A DNA stretch of 64,000 nucleotides from Pseudogymnoascus destructans (Eukaryota; Ascomycota; Leotiomycetes; Thelebolales; Thelebolaceae), in contig NW_020167540.1 in NCBI RefSeq assembly GCF_001641265.1, positions 186,001 through 250,000 on the forward strand. The letters are read 5' to 3'. The position numbers were made by a program, and so were the translations under genes. The notes under the pieces are model-generated. The model did not search any database, was not told where the DNA came from, and was given only the letters and a program-made list of their open reading frames with translations. How positions within the stretch are numbered: the stretch's first letter is position 1; every line of letters starts with the position of its first letter. Positions 43,550-54,275 of the stretch are shown one piece after another.

Positions 43550-43655
43550 TTTCAATTGATTTCTAATGTTGTGGTAGATTTATCGCAATGTTTGTCGTGA
43601 GGGTAGATAATTTTGGCGCTTTCGCTTGTTTGGCGCTTTCGCTATACATGTACGT

Positions 43656-45150
43656 TACATGTACAGGGCCCTGCTAATAATGAAGGATATATTGGGACCG
43701 TTGAATATCCTCTGGCCTGAGATCAGGAAGGGCGCCCACCTCACCAAAGAACGGATTAGGTGGCTTGAAACTCTAAAAGGCACTTACCAAGACTTCGATC
43801 TTCTACTAGAGCCAGATGTCCTACCTACATCATGGAAATGCCTCATTGCGGCTGATCCATACCGTGTTCGCCAGCTTCTCAACTGCAGCAATAGAAAAAC
43901 CATCAACAGACTATATAGGTGCATGGAACAGTTATTGGTACTCCGGCGGTCGACTGCCACTTCAATCCCTACAGACAGCAACGGCAGCCGTTTGCAACTG
44001 AAGAGCCTTATGCCCCCGCACGAAATAACCACAGCACTGCTTAGGATGACCTCTTCGGAAGCTGTGGAATATCAATTCTTCCACCAGGGTTTCGTTAAGT
44101 AAGTATAATGCATGCATTCTCTACACCCTGCACCGCTAACATACAGAAGGGATTACGAGGAAGGATTGGAGATTTGGTTGAAAGAAAAAGAGCACCGAGT
44201 AGATCCAACTGCTGATCTAAAGAGTTTTCCCTGCATCACTGGCCCAATGCGTTCCATGACTATCAATGCCGTCTCGACCTTATTGAGTCGCTTTCACCAA
44301 ACCCTTACTCACACCAAGGTGCGAGGGCGTTTCCTCAATGATACTGTAGCCACCATTGCACGATCTCAGGGTTTAACAGGCCTCCAGCTAGCACATTCAA
44401 CTTTGGGGAGGGGATAGACCTATTACGGACGCTTCAGATCTCCTACAGCACCTGACCTTTGGGAGTCCCAAAATGAGATGGATCATAAAGGATATTATGG
44501 AGCACTGCTTGAAGCCAGACAAGGATGGAAAGAGGAATAAACTCTTGTGCTCTGAAGAGATACCAGTCTCCGCTTGGTATGTAGAGATGGTTTGCAAGAC
44601 CTTCTACATTCGAGCAGAGGTGTTACATGCTGGACTGACTGACCCACAACACATCGCCCTAGTCAAAGAGTTCAATGGCCCTCACTCTAGCCTTGCCGTA
44701 CTCATCATGATGTATGCGGTGTCATCCCAAGGCGCGAATTTAGACGGTGCATGTCACCATGTTTGTTCGATAACAACAGCAATCAACCTCCCAGTTGAAC
44801 TGCAGGTTCATTATCGTCCAATCAGAGTAAGAGCCCCCCCTGCCCATGGAACATGTACAGAGGAGGGTGCTAATCCATATGCAGGTTTCTCAGAAGAAGA
44901 AAGTCACGATAGTTAGACTATCTGTGCTAAACAGCATGATGCCTGGCGAGAAATTAAGCAGATTGACAAGAACATCATTGATATTCTGACCAAGCTCCAT
45001 TCTCCCGAGTCATTCCAGGCCATTGCTGATGCACTAAACAACATGCGTGACGAGGTTCTGGCTGCTAATCTCTCTCCCGAGGGCCAGATACTATTGGCTG
45101 GGAAAGAAATTCTTCCTTTGCAGCTTCACAAATCATCGTTGTCCTAGAGG
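43656..45150 (+). pseudogene. SNF2-family pseudogene, C-terminal part
   Basis: Resumes after the transposon: the intron ends AATGAAG at 43685, then DILGPLNILWPEI, GTYQDFDLLLEPDVLP, an intron near 44102-44147 and RDYEEGLEIWLKEKEHRVDP. The helicase C lobe follows (KDIMEHCLKPDKDGKRNKLL, VLHAGLTDPQHIALVKEF, MMYAVSSQGANLDGACHHV). After an intron at 44827-44884 it reads VSQKKKVTIVRLSVLNS, with a shift to DAWREIKQIDKNIIDI. Frame changes near 44410 and 44930 confirm decay. The helicase C arginine-finger block reads less well than in active SNF2 enzymes. Confidence 0.75.
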
Positions 45151-46886
45151 ATGTTAATTTAATTACTCCTGCTCCTACAGTTGGTGATTCTACCACTGAG
45201 GATTGGACTAGCGACAAAGACAAACCAGGGCCATCATTTACTCCAGTTAATCGTCCTCTTCTGAAGAGGAAGCATGCGACGCTAGAAAAAACTGTTCATT
45301 CAGCTCATGGAAGAGAGGTGCCTTCCTCGTCTAGTGGCCCTTCTGGAGAGTACATCCCACACAGGATTGATAGCGAATCTGATGATGACATCAATGCTAT
45401 AATTGCCCCTGGTGATCTAAGTGATGACAACAATGGGCCTGAGCTTACACCTACCGATTACATCAAGGATTTCAAGAAGTCGTGGACGAAGCTTACCCCT
45501 GAGGAGAAAGCTCTTTATGACCAAGATGAACTTGATTTTCTTGTGTTGTTAAGCATGGACCCAAACCATGTGTACACTGGTGTAGAGATCCAGGGTACCC
45601 TTGACTCAGCGATTGCAGACCGTGGATTACGCCTCGTTATTGCTCGACGCTCCTGCCTGCGCTGCCTTCGGGCCAAAGCTCGTGACATCAAGGACCAAGA
45701 TTGTGTCTGGACCCCGCCTCCTTCAAGTTGGAGTACTGCACGGCGCAGCACTCCACCTGCGTTCCGGTGAGTTCCCTTGTGGTGTTCTGTCTCTGTTGGC
45801 GTTTGCTAACCATTTGGATAGCTGCCCTGGTTCCTCGACGAGGAATACTGCATCCTTACTGCTGCCGAAGCAACAGATCCTTTGTCATACTGACATTCGT
45901 TGCACTCAGTTTGCTATCAAACTCAAGAGCAAACTTAGAAATCTCCTCCTCAAACCTACAAGTCACCATACATATCTTGGCTTATCACACCAACAACAGA
46001 AGTAATACTACTCAACGATTTCTGCAAACTCTTCTACTACATCTGTTTATGCTACATACATCACGGCATATCATTTGGACACTCATTGAACAAGTTATTA
46101 AGAAAATTCCCTCCTTAAGGGGGTGGGCCAATACTACCACATGGCATATCTCTACCAACTAGAGGCCTAGGAACATGAACGATAGCTCTAGAAGCTTCTA
46201 CAACCCTCTATGATTCATTACACGTCATCGCTCCTTAGTTACCCACAAGATTGGTTAAGTTATGACATAATTTGTCTATAGGTACTCTGACCTTGGACCT
46301 CCTTTTAACTTCCTATAGGCTAGGAACCCAAGAGATGGTTCTATGGGATTCTCTTACGTTCACTACATGATTAGCAAGCTAGTTGTGGGTCGCACTTGAT
46401 TTCTAATACATTTACCAAGCCTGGTTAGTCATGGAAAGTCATGGAAAATGAGAGAACTACACTCCTTTGGCATAAATAGGATTGCCCTTTCCTTAAGAAA
46501 GGGCAAGCAGGCAATACAGTAAATTGACTATCACATACTTCCACGTCTTTTACAAGCTTCCAAGCATTCATCTTGTTACTCCTTGTTTCTGAAAAGTCAG
46601 TGAGGTGTTAACCTCTGACTTACCCCTGAGTTCCCAGACTCAACATTTGTTGCAACTTGTCTGAACCACTTCACTACATCACACACCTGATTGCTGCGTT
46701 GTGGAATAGTCTAAGCTACAACCCTTTGGCTCTGTTTCCTAAGACAGTGTGTTGTCTTAGTAAAATCATCCCTTCCTTGGGTGGCTAGATTCTCACATCT
46801 GGTGCACCCACCATTACATCCTTGGTGTTACGATTACAGCTCACAGCTTGTCACAGCTTGTTACGGTTGTTACGCTTGTTACATGT
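45151..46886 (+). pseudogene. Cys-rich hypothetical gene remnant split by solo LTR
   Basis: An open frame (through 45318-45743) reads an acidic Ser-rich start, LTPTDYIKDFKKSWTKLTPE, LDFLVLLSMDPNHVYTGVEI, RRSCLRCLRAKARD and STCVP. An intron (45764-45820, GTGAGT to GATAG) leads to LPWFLDEEYCILTAAEATDP. The 926-bp solo LTR then interrupts, and after it the frame resumes WCYDYSSQLVTACYGCYAC to a stop near 46886. It could be the C-terminus of the SNF2 protein or a separate gene. Family not recognised; the two Cys clusters suggest zinc binding. Confidence 0.5.
45893..46818 (+). mobile_element. Solo LTR, 926-bp family, copy 2
   Basis: TG...CA bounded (TGTCATACTG to CCATTACA) with a perfect 5-bp target duplication TCCTT (45888-45892 and 46819-46823). 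No internal region follows. Confidence 0.92.
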
Positions 46887-46964
46887 AATGATGGGTGCAC
46901 CAGATATGAGAATCTAGCCACCCAAGGAAGGGATGATTTTACTAAGACAACACACTGTCTTAGG
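46738..46964. repeat. 81-bp inverted repeat using the LTR 3' end
   Basis: Left arm 46738-46818 is the last 81 bp of solo LTR copy 2. Right arm 46884-46964 is the same block in reverse orientation with a few changes (for example ATGATGGG for ATGGTGGG). The 65-bp spacer contains short TTGTTACGG-type repeats. Confidence 0.88.
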
Positions 46965-48596
46965 TATCCATCAGAACCTCATTAAGAACTGGATCATGGC
47001 TTTTGACTGGGTCTACTACATTCGACATCCTAATACCATAGGACTTGACAGTAGGGCAGTACAGTCTTCTGTACATGTACGGGAGAGTCTGTAGCCATTG
47101 GAACAGAGCTAGCATTAAGGTGGGTCTTAGCGATCTTGCTCACAACCTCAGAGATTGGTGCTAGCATCCGCACAAAGCACCTCAGAGCCAAGCTCCTTCC
47201 GATATCGTGAGTTGTTGAAAACACTGGGGACAAGAAGGGCTCCTCGCTGTCTTCGTTATGGTCAAGAAGGGCATTGTATTTAATGTGGGGGGAGACCTTA
47301 ACCACAGAACGCGCCCGACAAAGCTCCCGCGGGAGTCAGAATCAGCATCACAAAGTTGGAATTGTGCGCAGAATCCCGTCAGCCCAGTACACGTTATCAC
47401 CCCCGCGCCAACACATTCCCATCACCTACTCATTCTTGTGGATTGGAAATATCCTATCCAATTTGTTAGTGCACCGTCGGACAATCCACGAGAAGGGGTC
47501 ACTTACAGTTCTCGGAGGGGTGGTCGACTATGTAATGGTAGTTATAAGGAGGCTTTCTATAACAGTGAATCCTTTGCTCGATCATATAATATAGCTACTC
47601 TCTCCTATAAGAGCTATGAGGGAAGCCGTTAATTATGTGCATTTGGTGTAGCGCATCATGCGCTTAACCTAGGCTTATAACCTATTAAACACATAATTGG
47701 AGTTTGACGACTTAATTGAGAAACTACAGGGGCGAAGCCCCTATATATACACAGTTGGTATACAGGCTACGCATATGTAGCGTACTACTAGGAACGCAGT
47801 TCTAACAATACCTAGGAAGTAGTAATGTCAGGTGATTAATTCTAACCTAGCCTTGTAGAGTATTACTTGTCCCCTTTCATTGCCACTGTTGACGAGCGCT
47901 TTACCCTTACCACTCTTCATGTAAGGACTGGTCCTTTGGGGTGTAGCCTCTCTATCCTGCACTAGACACCACATCCGAAGATCCTACACTGAAAACGCTA
48001 TGCGGAAAATAAACCGGCATATAGGTAACGCCACCATGCCTACCACGAGGCAGGAGTGCAGACAGCGTCCCAGCCCTATCTCCGTAACATGAATCAAATC
48101 AAATGATTGCAACTATGAGGTATTTTCAGCTATAAACGCAGGATTGGTACACTATACACGAGTACAACGCAGCCAGTATCAGCTTATGACGAAAGTTGGT
48201 CGCACCGCCGCTAATCAGTTCAACTATTCTCATCGTTCTTCGGTCGATCGCTCCTTGGTACGATTGCAGACATCGTAGTTGGATGTGGTATACTGTCACC
48301 ACATTTAATATATCACTAATGAAGAGGCCGTCGATCCGGTAAGTTTTCACCCACTGTCGTATGTTTTTTTGTTGTTTATTCTTGCCTTCTGTAACTCTTT
48401 TATCAGCACTTACCCCCGTGCACGGACGACAACAAACGCTCTGGTCGCTCTGGGAGCTTCGGGGGTACGGCCCGATAAGCGAAAGTTGGGGAATACAACC
48501 GCGTCTAAACACTCTCTCAAGCTTTTTTTGAACGACACGCAACAATCCGCGTCTACAGCGCCAATGCTTCTCCACGCCCACGAAGCACGGCTGGTG
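46965..48596. other. Unassigned, no supportable gene
   Basis: 1.6 kb between transposon debris and HEM14. Short frames only. The frame open from 48369 into HEM14 could include its 5' UTR, but the resemblance to HEM14 starts later. Confidence 0.5.
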
Positions 48597-50451
48597 ATGC
48601 TCCTCCGACGATGCTACAGGTCACCGCGTTCTCTGTCCGCCCGCCGCGGGGAGCGGCTCTACTCCACGATGTGGGTCTTGGGCACCTCCGCCCCCCGACC
48701 ACGAGCTGGGCAGTCGAGCTGTAAGACTGGGAATTCAGCACGCAGCTTGACGAGTACAACTGGCGGTGCACCGGAGCACGTTGCTGTCCTCGGCGGTGGT
48801 ATCACGGGGCTCGTTGCGGCGGCCACGGCGGCCCAATTAAACCCCGATACCAGAGTCACAGTATACGAATCTAGCGACCGGCTAGGGGGATACGTGCAGA
48901 GCGAGGTGGTGCAGAGTTCAGATGGGCCGGTTGTGTTTGAGCTGGGCCCACGGTCGCTGAGGCCTGCTACGGCGAGGGGGTATTATGCGCTGTCCATGGC
49001 GCAGAATTTGGGGCTGGAGGATAATATGGTGTTTACGTCCAAGGATAGCCCGGCGGGGTCGAATCGGTTTATTTACTATCCTGATAAGTTGGTGAGGGTG
49101 CCGAGTCCGAATGATGGTCGGTTACAGGTGCTTTATAAGTTGTTGACAGAGCCATTGTTTGAGGGGGTCGCCGGGGCGCTGTGCGCGGAGTCGCAGGTAC
49201 CGAGACGCCCTGATAACCTAGTGGATGAGTCGATTGGAGGGTTTCTAAAGAGGCGTAGTGGCGGGAACAAAAATCTCGTGGATAATATTGTTAGTGCGGT
49301 GGTTCATGGCATATTCGCGGGTGATGTGAACCAGTTGAGCGTGAGAAGTTTGATGCCTCGCTTGTGGGAGGCGGAAGGGCGATTCGGAAGCCTCTCGATG
49401 GGGATGGTTAGGAACAAGCCGGAGGGGTATGGGCCTAACGGGATATCTGATTTGCATGAGTCGGGAGAGCAGATACTTGGCCAGGGACTGGGTGAGAAGG
49501 CGCGCCAGGCGAGTATATACACGTTTATGAATGGGATGCAGACGCTACCGGATGCTTTGAGGCGGCTTATTAAGGGGTCGAGGAATGCGAATATCAGGGT
49601 GGGGACGAGCATTTCGGGGATTTCAAACAGCCCAGATGGAAAAACCATACGAGTGAGCGCCCCTTTTCCCCCCTTTCAATGATCCCTCCACCAAGCTCAT
49701 CAGCACTCGTCTTTCTTCATCCCTCACACACCTCCCAACCGTGTAAGCTAACCAGGCCCAGATCAAAACCTTCAACAACCAACCCGCCCAGCCCTACAGC
49801 CACGTTATCTCCACGCTCCCCTCCCACAACCTTAGCCACCTCGTCAACATCCCCGCCCTATCCCTCATCCCTTACACCACCGTCATGGTCGTGAACCTTT
49901 ACTACACCAACCCCCACCTCGTCCCTCGACCCGGCTTCGGCTACCTCATCCCGCAATCCGTGCCTTTCAAGCAGAATCCCGAGTTCGCACTCGGCGTCGT
50001 CTTCGACTCCCACGCCACGCCCTACATCGACGGCGCCCCGGGCACAAAACTCACCGTTATGCTAGGGGGCCACTACTGGGACGGGTGGTCGGCGGATGAG
50101 CTACCAACGCCGGAGGAGGGGCAGCGGATGGCGGAGCTGGTGCTGGCGAGGCATTTGAAGATCACCGATAAGCCGGATCGGGTGCTGGCGACGTTGCATA
50201 AGAATTGCATACCACAGTACACGGTTGGGCATAAGGAGCGCCTCCAGAGTGTTGATGCGGGGATTAGGAGGCTGTTTGGGAATAAGTTGAGTGTGGGGGG
50301 AGCGTGGGTAGATGGGGTGGGGGTGAATGATTGTATATTGAGTGGGGCGTTTCAGGGTCTTTCGATCCGTAAGGGGTATACGGGGTTGGAGTTGGCGTTG
50401 GAGAGTAGGGAGAAGCTGAGGACGATGGTGCCATCGGGATTGATGATGTAG
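48597..50451 (+). CDS. HEM14: Protoporphyrinogen oxidase, mitochondrial
   Basis: Oxidises protoporphyrinogen IX to protoporphyrin IX, the penultimate step of heme synthesis, on the inner mitochondrial membrane, with FAD. Exons 48597-49652 and 49756-50451 join in frame (intron GTGAGC...CTAACCAG, 103 nt) into 583 residues. Seen: an Arg-rich amphipathic presequence (MLLRRCYRSPRSLSARRGER), the FAD dinucleotide fold VAVLGGGITGL with GGGITG from 66, VFELGPRSLRP, VHGIFAGDVNQLSVRSLMP, and the C-terminal FAD-binding end with NDCILSGAFQGLSIRKGYTG. The in-frame ATG at 48564 would add 11 residues; 48597 gives the better targeting sequence. No damage; convergent with the MFS gene. Confidence 0.92.
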
Positions 50452-50759
50452 AGAGGGGGTGGGTGTAGAGGATTGTTGCGCTGGGGCGTGTGGTTTTTTA
50501 TACCCGCCTTGTTTTAATACGTCGAAAAAATATAAATATAATTTATTTTCGTCTACAGGCGGTATTTTCAAAAATTCTTGTGAATATTTGTTTATCATAC
50601 TTTTACTCCCATCTTTTTCTCTCAAAGATTTTCAACCAAACGATAACAAGCGCTTCACGATGACCTTTTCACCCCAAGACTCGGTCAGCGCTAGTCCTCC
50701 CACGACCGCCCTTCGAGACGATAGCAGCACAATCCCCGACTAAGGCGCTACACACCACC
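50452..50759. other. Convergent intergenic spacer
   Basis: 308 bp shared by the 3' ends of HEM14 and the MFS gene; AT-rich stretches near 50510-50600 suit 3'-end formation. Confidence 0.5.
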
Positions 50760-52481
50760 TTAATCGACCTTAATCCCCACCTTCCCAATCTTCCTCAACC
50801 CAAACCCAATAATCGCAAGCACCACCACATTCGCACCAAAGCAGAGCCAAAACGTCGCTCTATACCCATCCATCAGCATCTCCGCGACACTCTCATCCTT
50901 CCCCTTCTCCGAGAGGGTGACGCTCGACGCCACAACAGCAGTGATAGCCAGACCGACTGAGTTTCCGATATTCGAGATGGTGTTGAAGACACCCCCTGCC
51001 AAGCCGTGCGTCTTGGGTGGGAACACAGAGGTGATTAGCAGATTGGCGACGGTGAAGAGAACGTCGGCGCAGATGGGGGCGCATGCCGTGGCGAAGAAGG
51101 CGTAGGTCCAGTACGAGGAGGCGGGGTTGATGATTGCCATTAGGAGGGGAGACAAGGCGCTGATGCATGCGGATGCGAGGACGAGGATATCTGCGCGAAC
51201 GCGCTTGACTAGCCATCCCGTGAGGAAGTTTGTTCCTGTACCCGTGATGACCATGGGGAGGAAGCGGATGGAGGTCTGGATAGCGGAGAGTGACTGCACG
51301 GATTGGAAAAAGAGGGTTAGGAAGAATTGGACGGCGTTGAAGGTGCCCCATATGATAAAGACAGTGGTGCAGAGGGAGGCGAAGACGCGGTTGCTCCAGA
51401 TGGAGGGGGGGATGATGGCTTTGAGACCGAGACGCTCTTGGCGCTTGACGTAGAAGATGAAGGCGGGGATGAGGGCCGTGGCGATGGAGAAGAGGGTGAT
51501 GGATGCGGGGGCGAGAAAGTGCGATGCGCCGCTCGCGAGGACGGAGAGGACGTAGGACAAAAGCCCGAGAGAGGTGCTGAGGAGCATGCACCCGATCCAG
51601 TCAATTTCGGTGCCCATGCGACGGAGTATGGTGCGGAGGGATTGGGACTCGGCGGCTTGGTCGACGGGGACGCCGAAGATGGAGATGACAAAGATGACGG
51701 CGGTGAGGATGGCAGCGATGTAGTATCCGTACCGCCAGCCGATCGCCTCGACGAAGGCGCCGCCGATAACAAGCCCGACTGAGAATCCAACGGGTTGCCC
51801 AGCACCCAAGCATGAGAACGCGATGTTACGCCACGAGCCGGTGGGGATGTTGCTCGTGATCAGGATCACAGAAGAAGGGAGACATAGTGACAATGCCACT
51901 CCCTGCGCGGCACGGAACAGGATCAGCTGGATGCTGGTCTTACAGACACCGCAAGCGACGGTGGTTACGGCCATGAGAAAGACGCCAAGGAGGTAAATCC
52001 GTCGACCCCCGGCGACATCCGCTATTGATCCCGAGAGGAGGAGGGTGCAACCGCATGCCAATGCGCTCACGGAAGCAGGCCAGAGCAGTAGGTCTTGGGA
52101 TAGGCCTAGTTCAGCTGCCATTGTGGGCAAACTGACGACTAGGATGCCTGCTAACATGGAGTTAATCAGCGTGATGCAGGCGACGGTGCCGACGATGACG
52201 GTGGCTCTCCATTTGGAAATCGCTGGTGCATCTCCATTAGCATTCGTCAGGGGCTCGGTGATTTCTTCATCTGCTGGGCCCTGTACAGCTTGAGCGTTAA
52301 AGCTTGCTTGGCTTGTCTTTGGATCTTGGCCCAGGGTGGGATATCCCATGGGTTCCAGTTCAATGCCCCCATAGTCTTCCTCCCAGATCTCGAGACTAGT
52401 GGTTGTTGCCGACATCGTGATGGAAGCCACAGAACTAGCGTAAGAAATTGGACGGCAGGAGGGCAAAGTGCAAGATGTCAA
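50760..52481 (-). CDS. MFS transporter, DHA2 (14-TM) drug:proton antiporter type
   Basis: 573 residues in one exon. A soluble N-terminus of about 90 residues precedes about 14 predicted membrane segments, beginning ATVIVGTVACITLINSMLAG. The motif after TM2 (SGSIADVAGGRRIYLLG) is the MFS motif A, and the antiporter-like motif C lies in TM5 (LGAGQPVGFSVGLVIGGAF). Long TM count and sequence style place it near DHA2/aflatoxin-efflux-like fungal transporters, which export small toxic compounds at the plasma membrane; the substrate cannot be told. A second ATG 22 codons in (MSATTTSLEIWEED) is an alternative start. Intact. No biosynthetic genes adjoin it. Confidence 0.85.
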   Translation of the reverse strand: MTSCTLPSCRPISYASSVASITMSATTTSLEIWEEDYGGIELEPMGYPTLGQDPKTSQASFNAQAVQGPADEEITEPLTNANGDAPAISKWRATVIVGTVACITLINSMLAGILVVSLPTMAAELGLSQDLLLWPASVSALACGCTLLLSGSIADVAGGRRIYLLGVFLMAVTTVACGVCKTSIQLILFRAAQGVALSLCLPSSVILITSNIPTGSWRNIAFSCLGAGQPVGFSVGLVIGGAFVEAIGWRYGYYIAAILTAVIFVISIFGVPVDQAAESQSLRTILRRMGTEIDWIGCMLLSTSLGLLSYVLSVLASGASHFLAPASITLFSIATALIPAFIFYVKRQERLGLKAIIPPSIWSNRVFASLCTTVFIIWGTFNAVQFFLTLFFQSVQSLSAIQTSIRFLPMVITGTGTNFLTGWLVKRVRADILVLASACISALSPLLMAIINPASSYWTYAFFATACAPICADVLFTVANLLITSVFPPKTHGLAGGVFNTISNIGNSVGLAITAVVASSVTLSEKGKDESVAEMLMDGYRATFWLCFGANVVVLAIIGFGLRKIGKVGIKVD

Positions 52482-52659
52482 GATCAGATCAATTCCGCTC
52501 CGATAACTCTTATACTCATCTTTGAATAACTTTATAGGATAAATGATTACATTGGTGCTGGTAAAGATTCATTAGCCCATGACTAAGCAGCCGCCGTCCA
52601 TCGGCTTAAGAGACTCGTCGGCTTAATACGGGGCAAAGAAATCGCTCGCCAATCAGCAA
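52482..52659. promoter_or_regulatory. Upstream region of the MFS gene
   Basis: 178 bp up to the first recognisable transposon sequence; the transposon therefore sits very close to the promoter of the MFS gene. Confidence 0.35.
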
Positions 52660-54275
52660 TCACATTCCATCAAGGGTCTGCATCTTGAAGCCATCACGAG
52701 ATCTAGCTACGTCAAGCTTTGGAACCCACTGATCGTCAGCTGCAGTGTAGCCTGCCCACCTAATCAGATATTCCTCTCGGATTCCTCTACCCCTCCGCAC
52801 AGTCCTGTGGTCTAGGACTGCCTCGACCTTGTATTCTTCTTCCCCATCCACGATCTCTGGATCTGGTGGAGGATCGGCCTTCTCAACGCCTTCCCGATAC
52901 CTCTCGAGTAGGGAGACGTGGAACACGTCGTGAATCGCCTTATACCGTGGGGGAAGCCTCAATCGATACGCCTGTTTACCTATCCGCCCGGTGATCTCAT
53001 ACGGTCCGAGCCACCGGTGACCTAGCTTCCTACTTGGCTGGGTGGTTCTGATATTCTTGGCAGAAAGCCACACCCGTTCGCTGACCATGAACTGCATTGG
53101 CTTGTGGATCTTGTTATATCCTCAGACTTGGGCTTCCTTCGATCTCGCCCAGGCCTCTTCAAGCTCCTTTCGTAGGTCGAGGATCTTCTGAACTCGGTCT
53201 CTTGCAACCGGCACCTCCCTTCTCATGGGGTCGTCCTCGATCCCTTGCCGCAGGTCGATGTTGATACCGTATCGAGCCTGATTTGGCAACATCTGGATGG
53301 AATCGTGGAAAGCATTATTGTAGGTAAGCTCCGCGAAGTGAAGAAGTTCTACCCAATTGTCCTGGTGCTGATTGCAGTGTAGGCGTAGGTAGGCCTCAAT
53401 ATTCTGGTTCTGCCTTTCCGTCTGGCCGTCAGATTGAGGGTGGAAGGCAGTCGATAGGTTCCGCCGTACTTTGAGGTGGAAACAGAAGGCCGACCAGAAG
53501 TGGCACGTAAATACGCTGCCGCGGTCTGTGATTATTTCAGCAGGAATTCCAAAGTCCTTAACCCAATACTCAAGGAAGACCCGCCCCAACTCGGTGGCAG
53601 TAATGGTCTTCCGGCAGGGTATATATTTGGATACCTTGGTGTATCGGTCTACGATTACCAAAATGGAGTCTGAAGCCTTAGCTTGGTCTGCTCCTATACT
53701 AGGCGGCAGATCTGTGATGAAGTCCATACTTATGGACTCAAAGGGCTTAGTAGGCATTCTAAGGCCTTGCATTTCGCCGTAGGGTCTATGCCGTACCGGC
53801 TTGATCCGCTGGCACCAATCGCAGCCACGTACGTACTCCCTGGCTTCCTGGTCTAATCCAGGCCAGTAGTATTTCCGTCGGATCAGTTCCTGGGTCTTCT
53901 TATATCCGAAGTGCCCAGCCAAAGGGTCGTCGTGGCAAATCTTGAAGATTTCCATACGTACTGCCTGATTGGGAGGCACGTAGGCCGCTCCCTTGAAGCG
54001 TAGGATGCCTGCATCGTCTACTCTCCAACCTGAAGAGCCCTTCGCCCACGCCGACCCTGCTTCTCTGGCCCTGTGAACAGCGAGCTCGTCAGCCGCTTGA
54101 AGGGTTTTGATCAGATCCGCTAAGGGTTCGGCCGTGGCACTGTAGGCGCTCTCTCCCTGAGCCATGGCTGCCACCATAACTCGAGGGACAACGAGACCTG
54201 GACTCTTGGTGTCCTTACTCTGGTCTTCGCCCAGTGTGGTGCCTACTTCTTGTAAGTCAGCCACTACCCGCCTCA
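52660..54275 (-). mobile_element. Ty3/gypsy chromovirus C, copy 1 (integrase to chromodomain)
   Basis: Minus-strand pol 3' part: integrase finger (HDDPLAGHFGYKKTQELIRR...CDWCQRIK), core (SMDFITDLPPS, ITDRGSVFTCHFW, AFHPQSDGQTERQNQ), RPLE-like RKLGHRWLGPYEI and chromodomain (EYKVEAVLDHRTVRRGRG...RWAGYTAADDQWVP). A TGA at 53122-53124 stands where copy 2 has a CGA Arg codon, the C-to-T change typical of fungal repeat-induced mutation. The 5' end abuts copy 2 head to head near 54275; no LTRs are attached. Confidence 0.88.

Larger units (their letters stand above)
34793..43655 (+). mobile_element. Fot1/pogo-type DNA transposon, interrupted by gypsy element B
   Basis: Terminal inverted repeats begin ACGTACATGTATAGCGAAAG on the left and mirror this on the right to 43655; they contain a duplicated AGCGAAAGCGCCAAA motif. 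The target duplication is TA (34791-34792 and 43656-43657). Without the 6,998-bp insertion and its 5-bp duplication the element is about 1.86 kb, normal for Fot1. It lies in an intron of the SNF2 gene, in the same orientation. Confidence 0.92.

Noticed and set aside
32049..45150. Starship or other giant cargo element carrying the SNF2 gene
   Set aside because: No DUF3435 tyrosine recombinase or element boundaries were seen; the parts are explained by nested ordinary transposons.
48126..48581. 151-codon minus-strand frame before HEM14
   Set aside because: Overlaps the HEM14 leader on the opposite strand and shows no domain.
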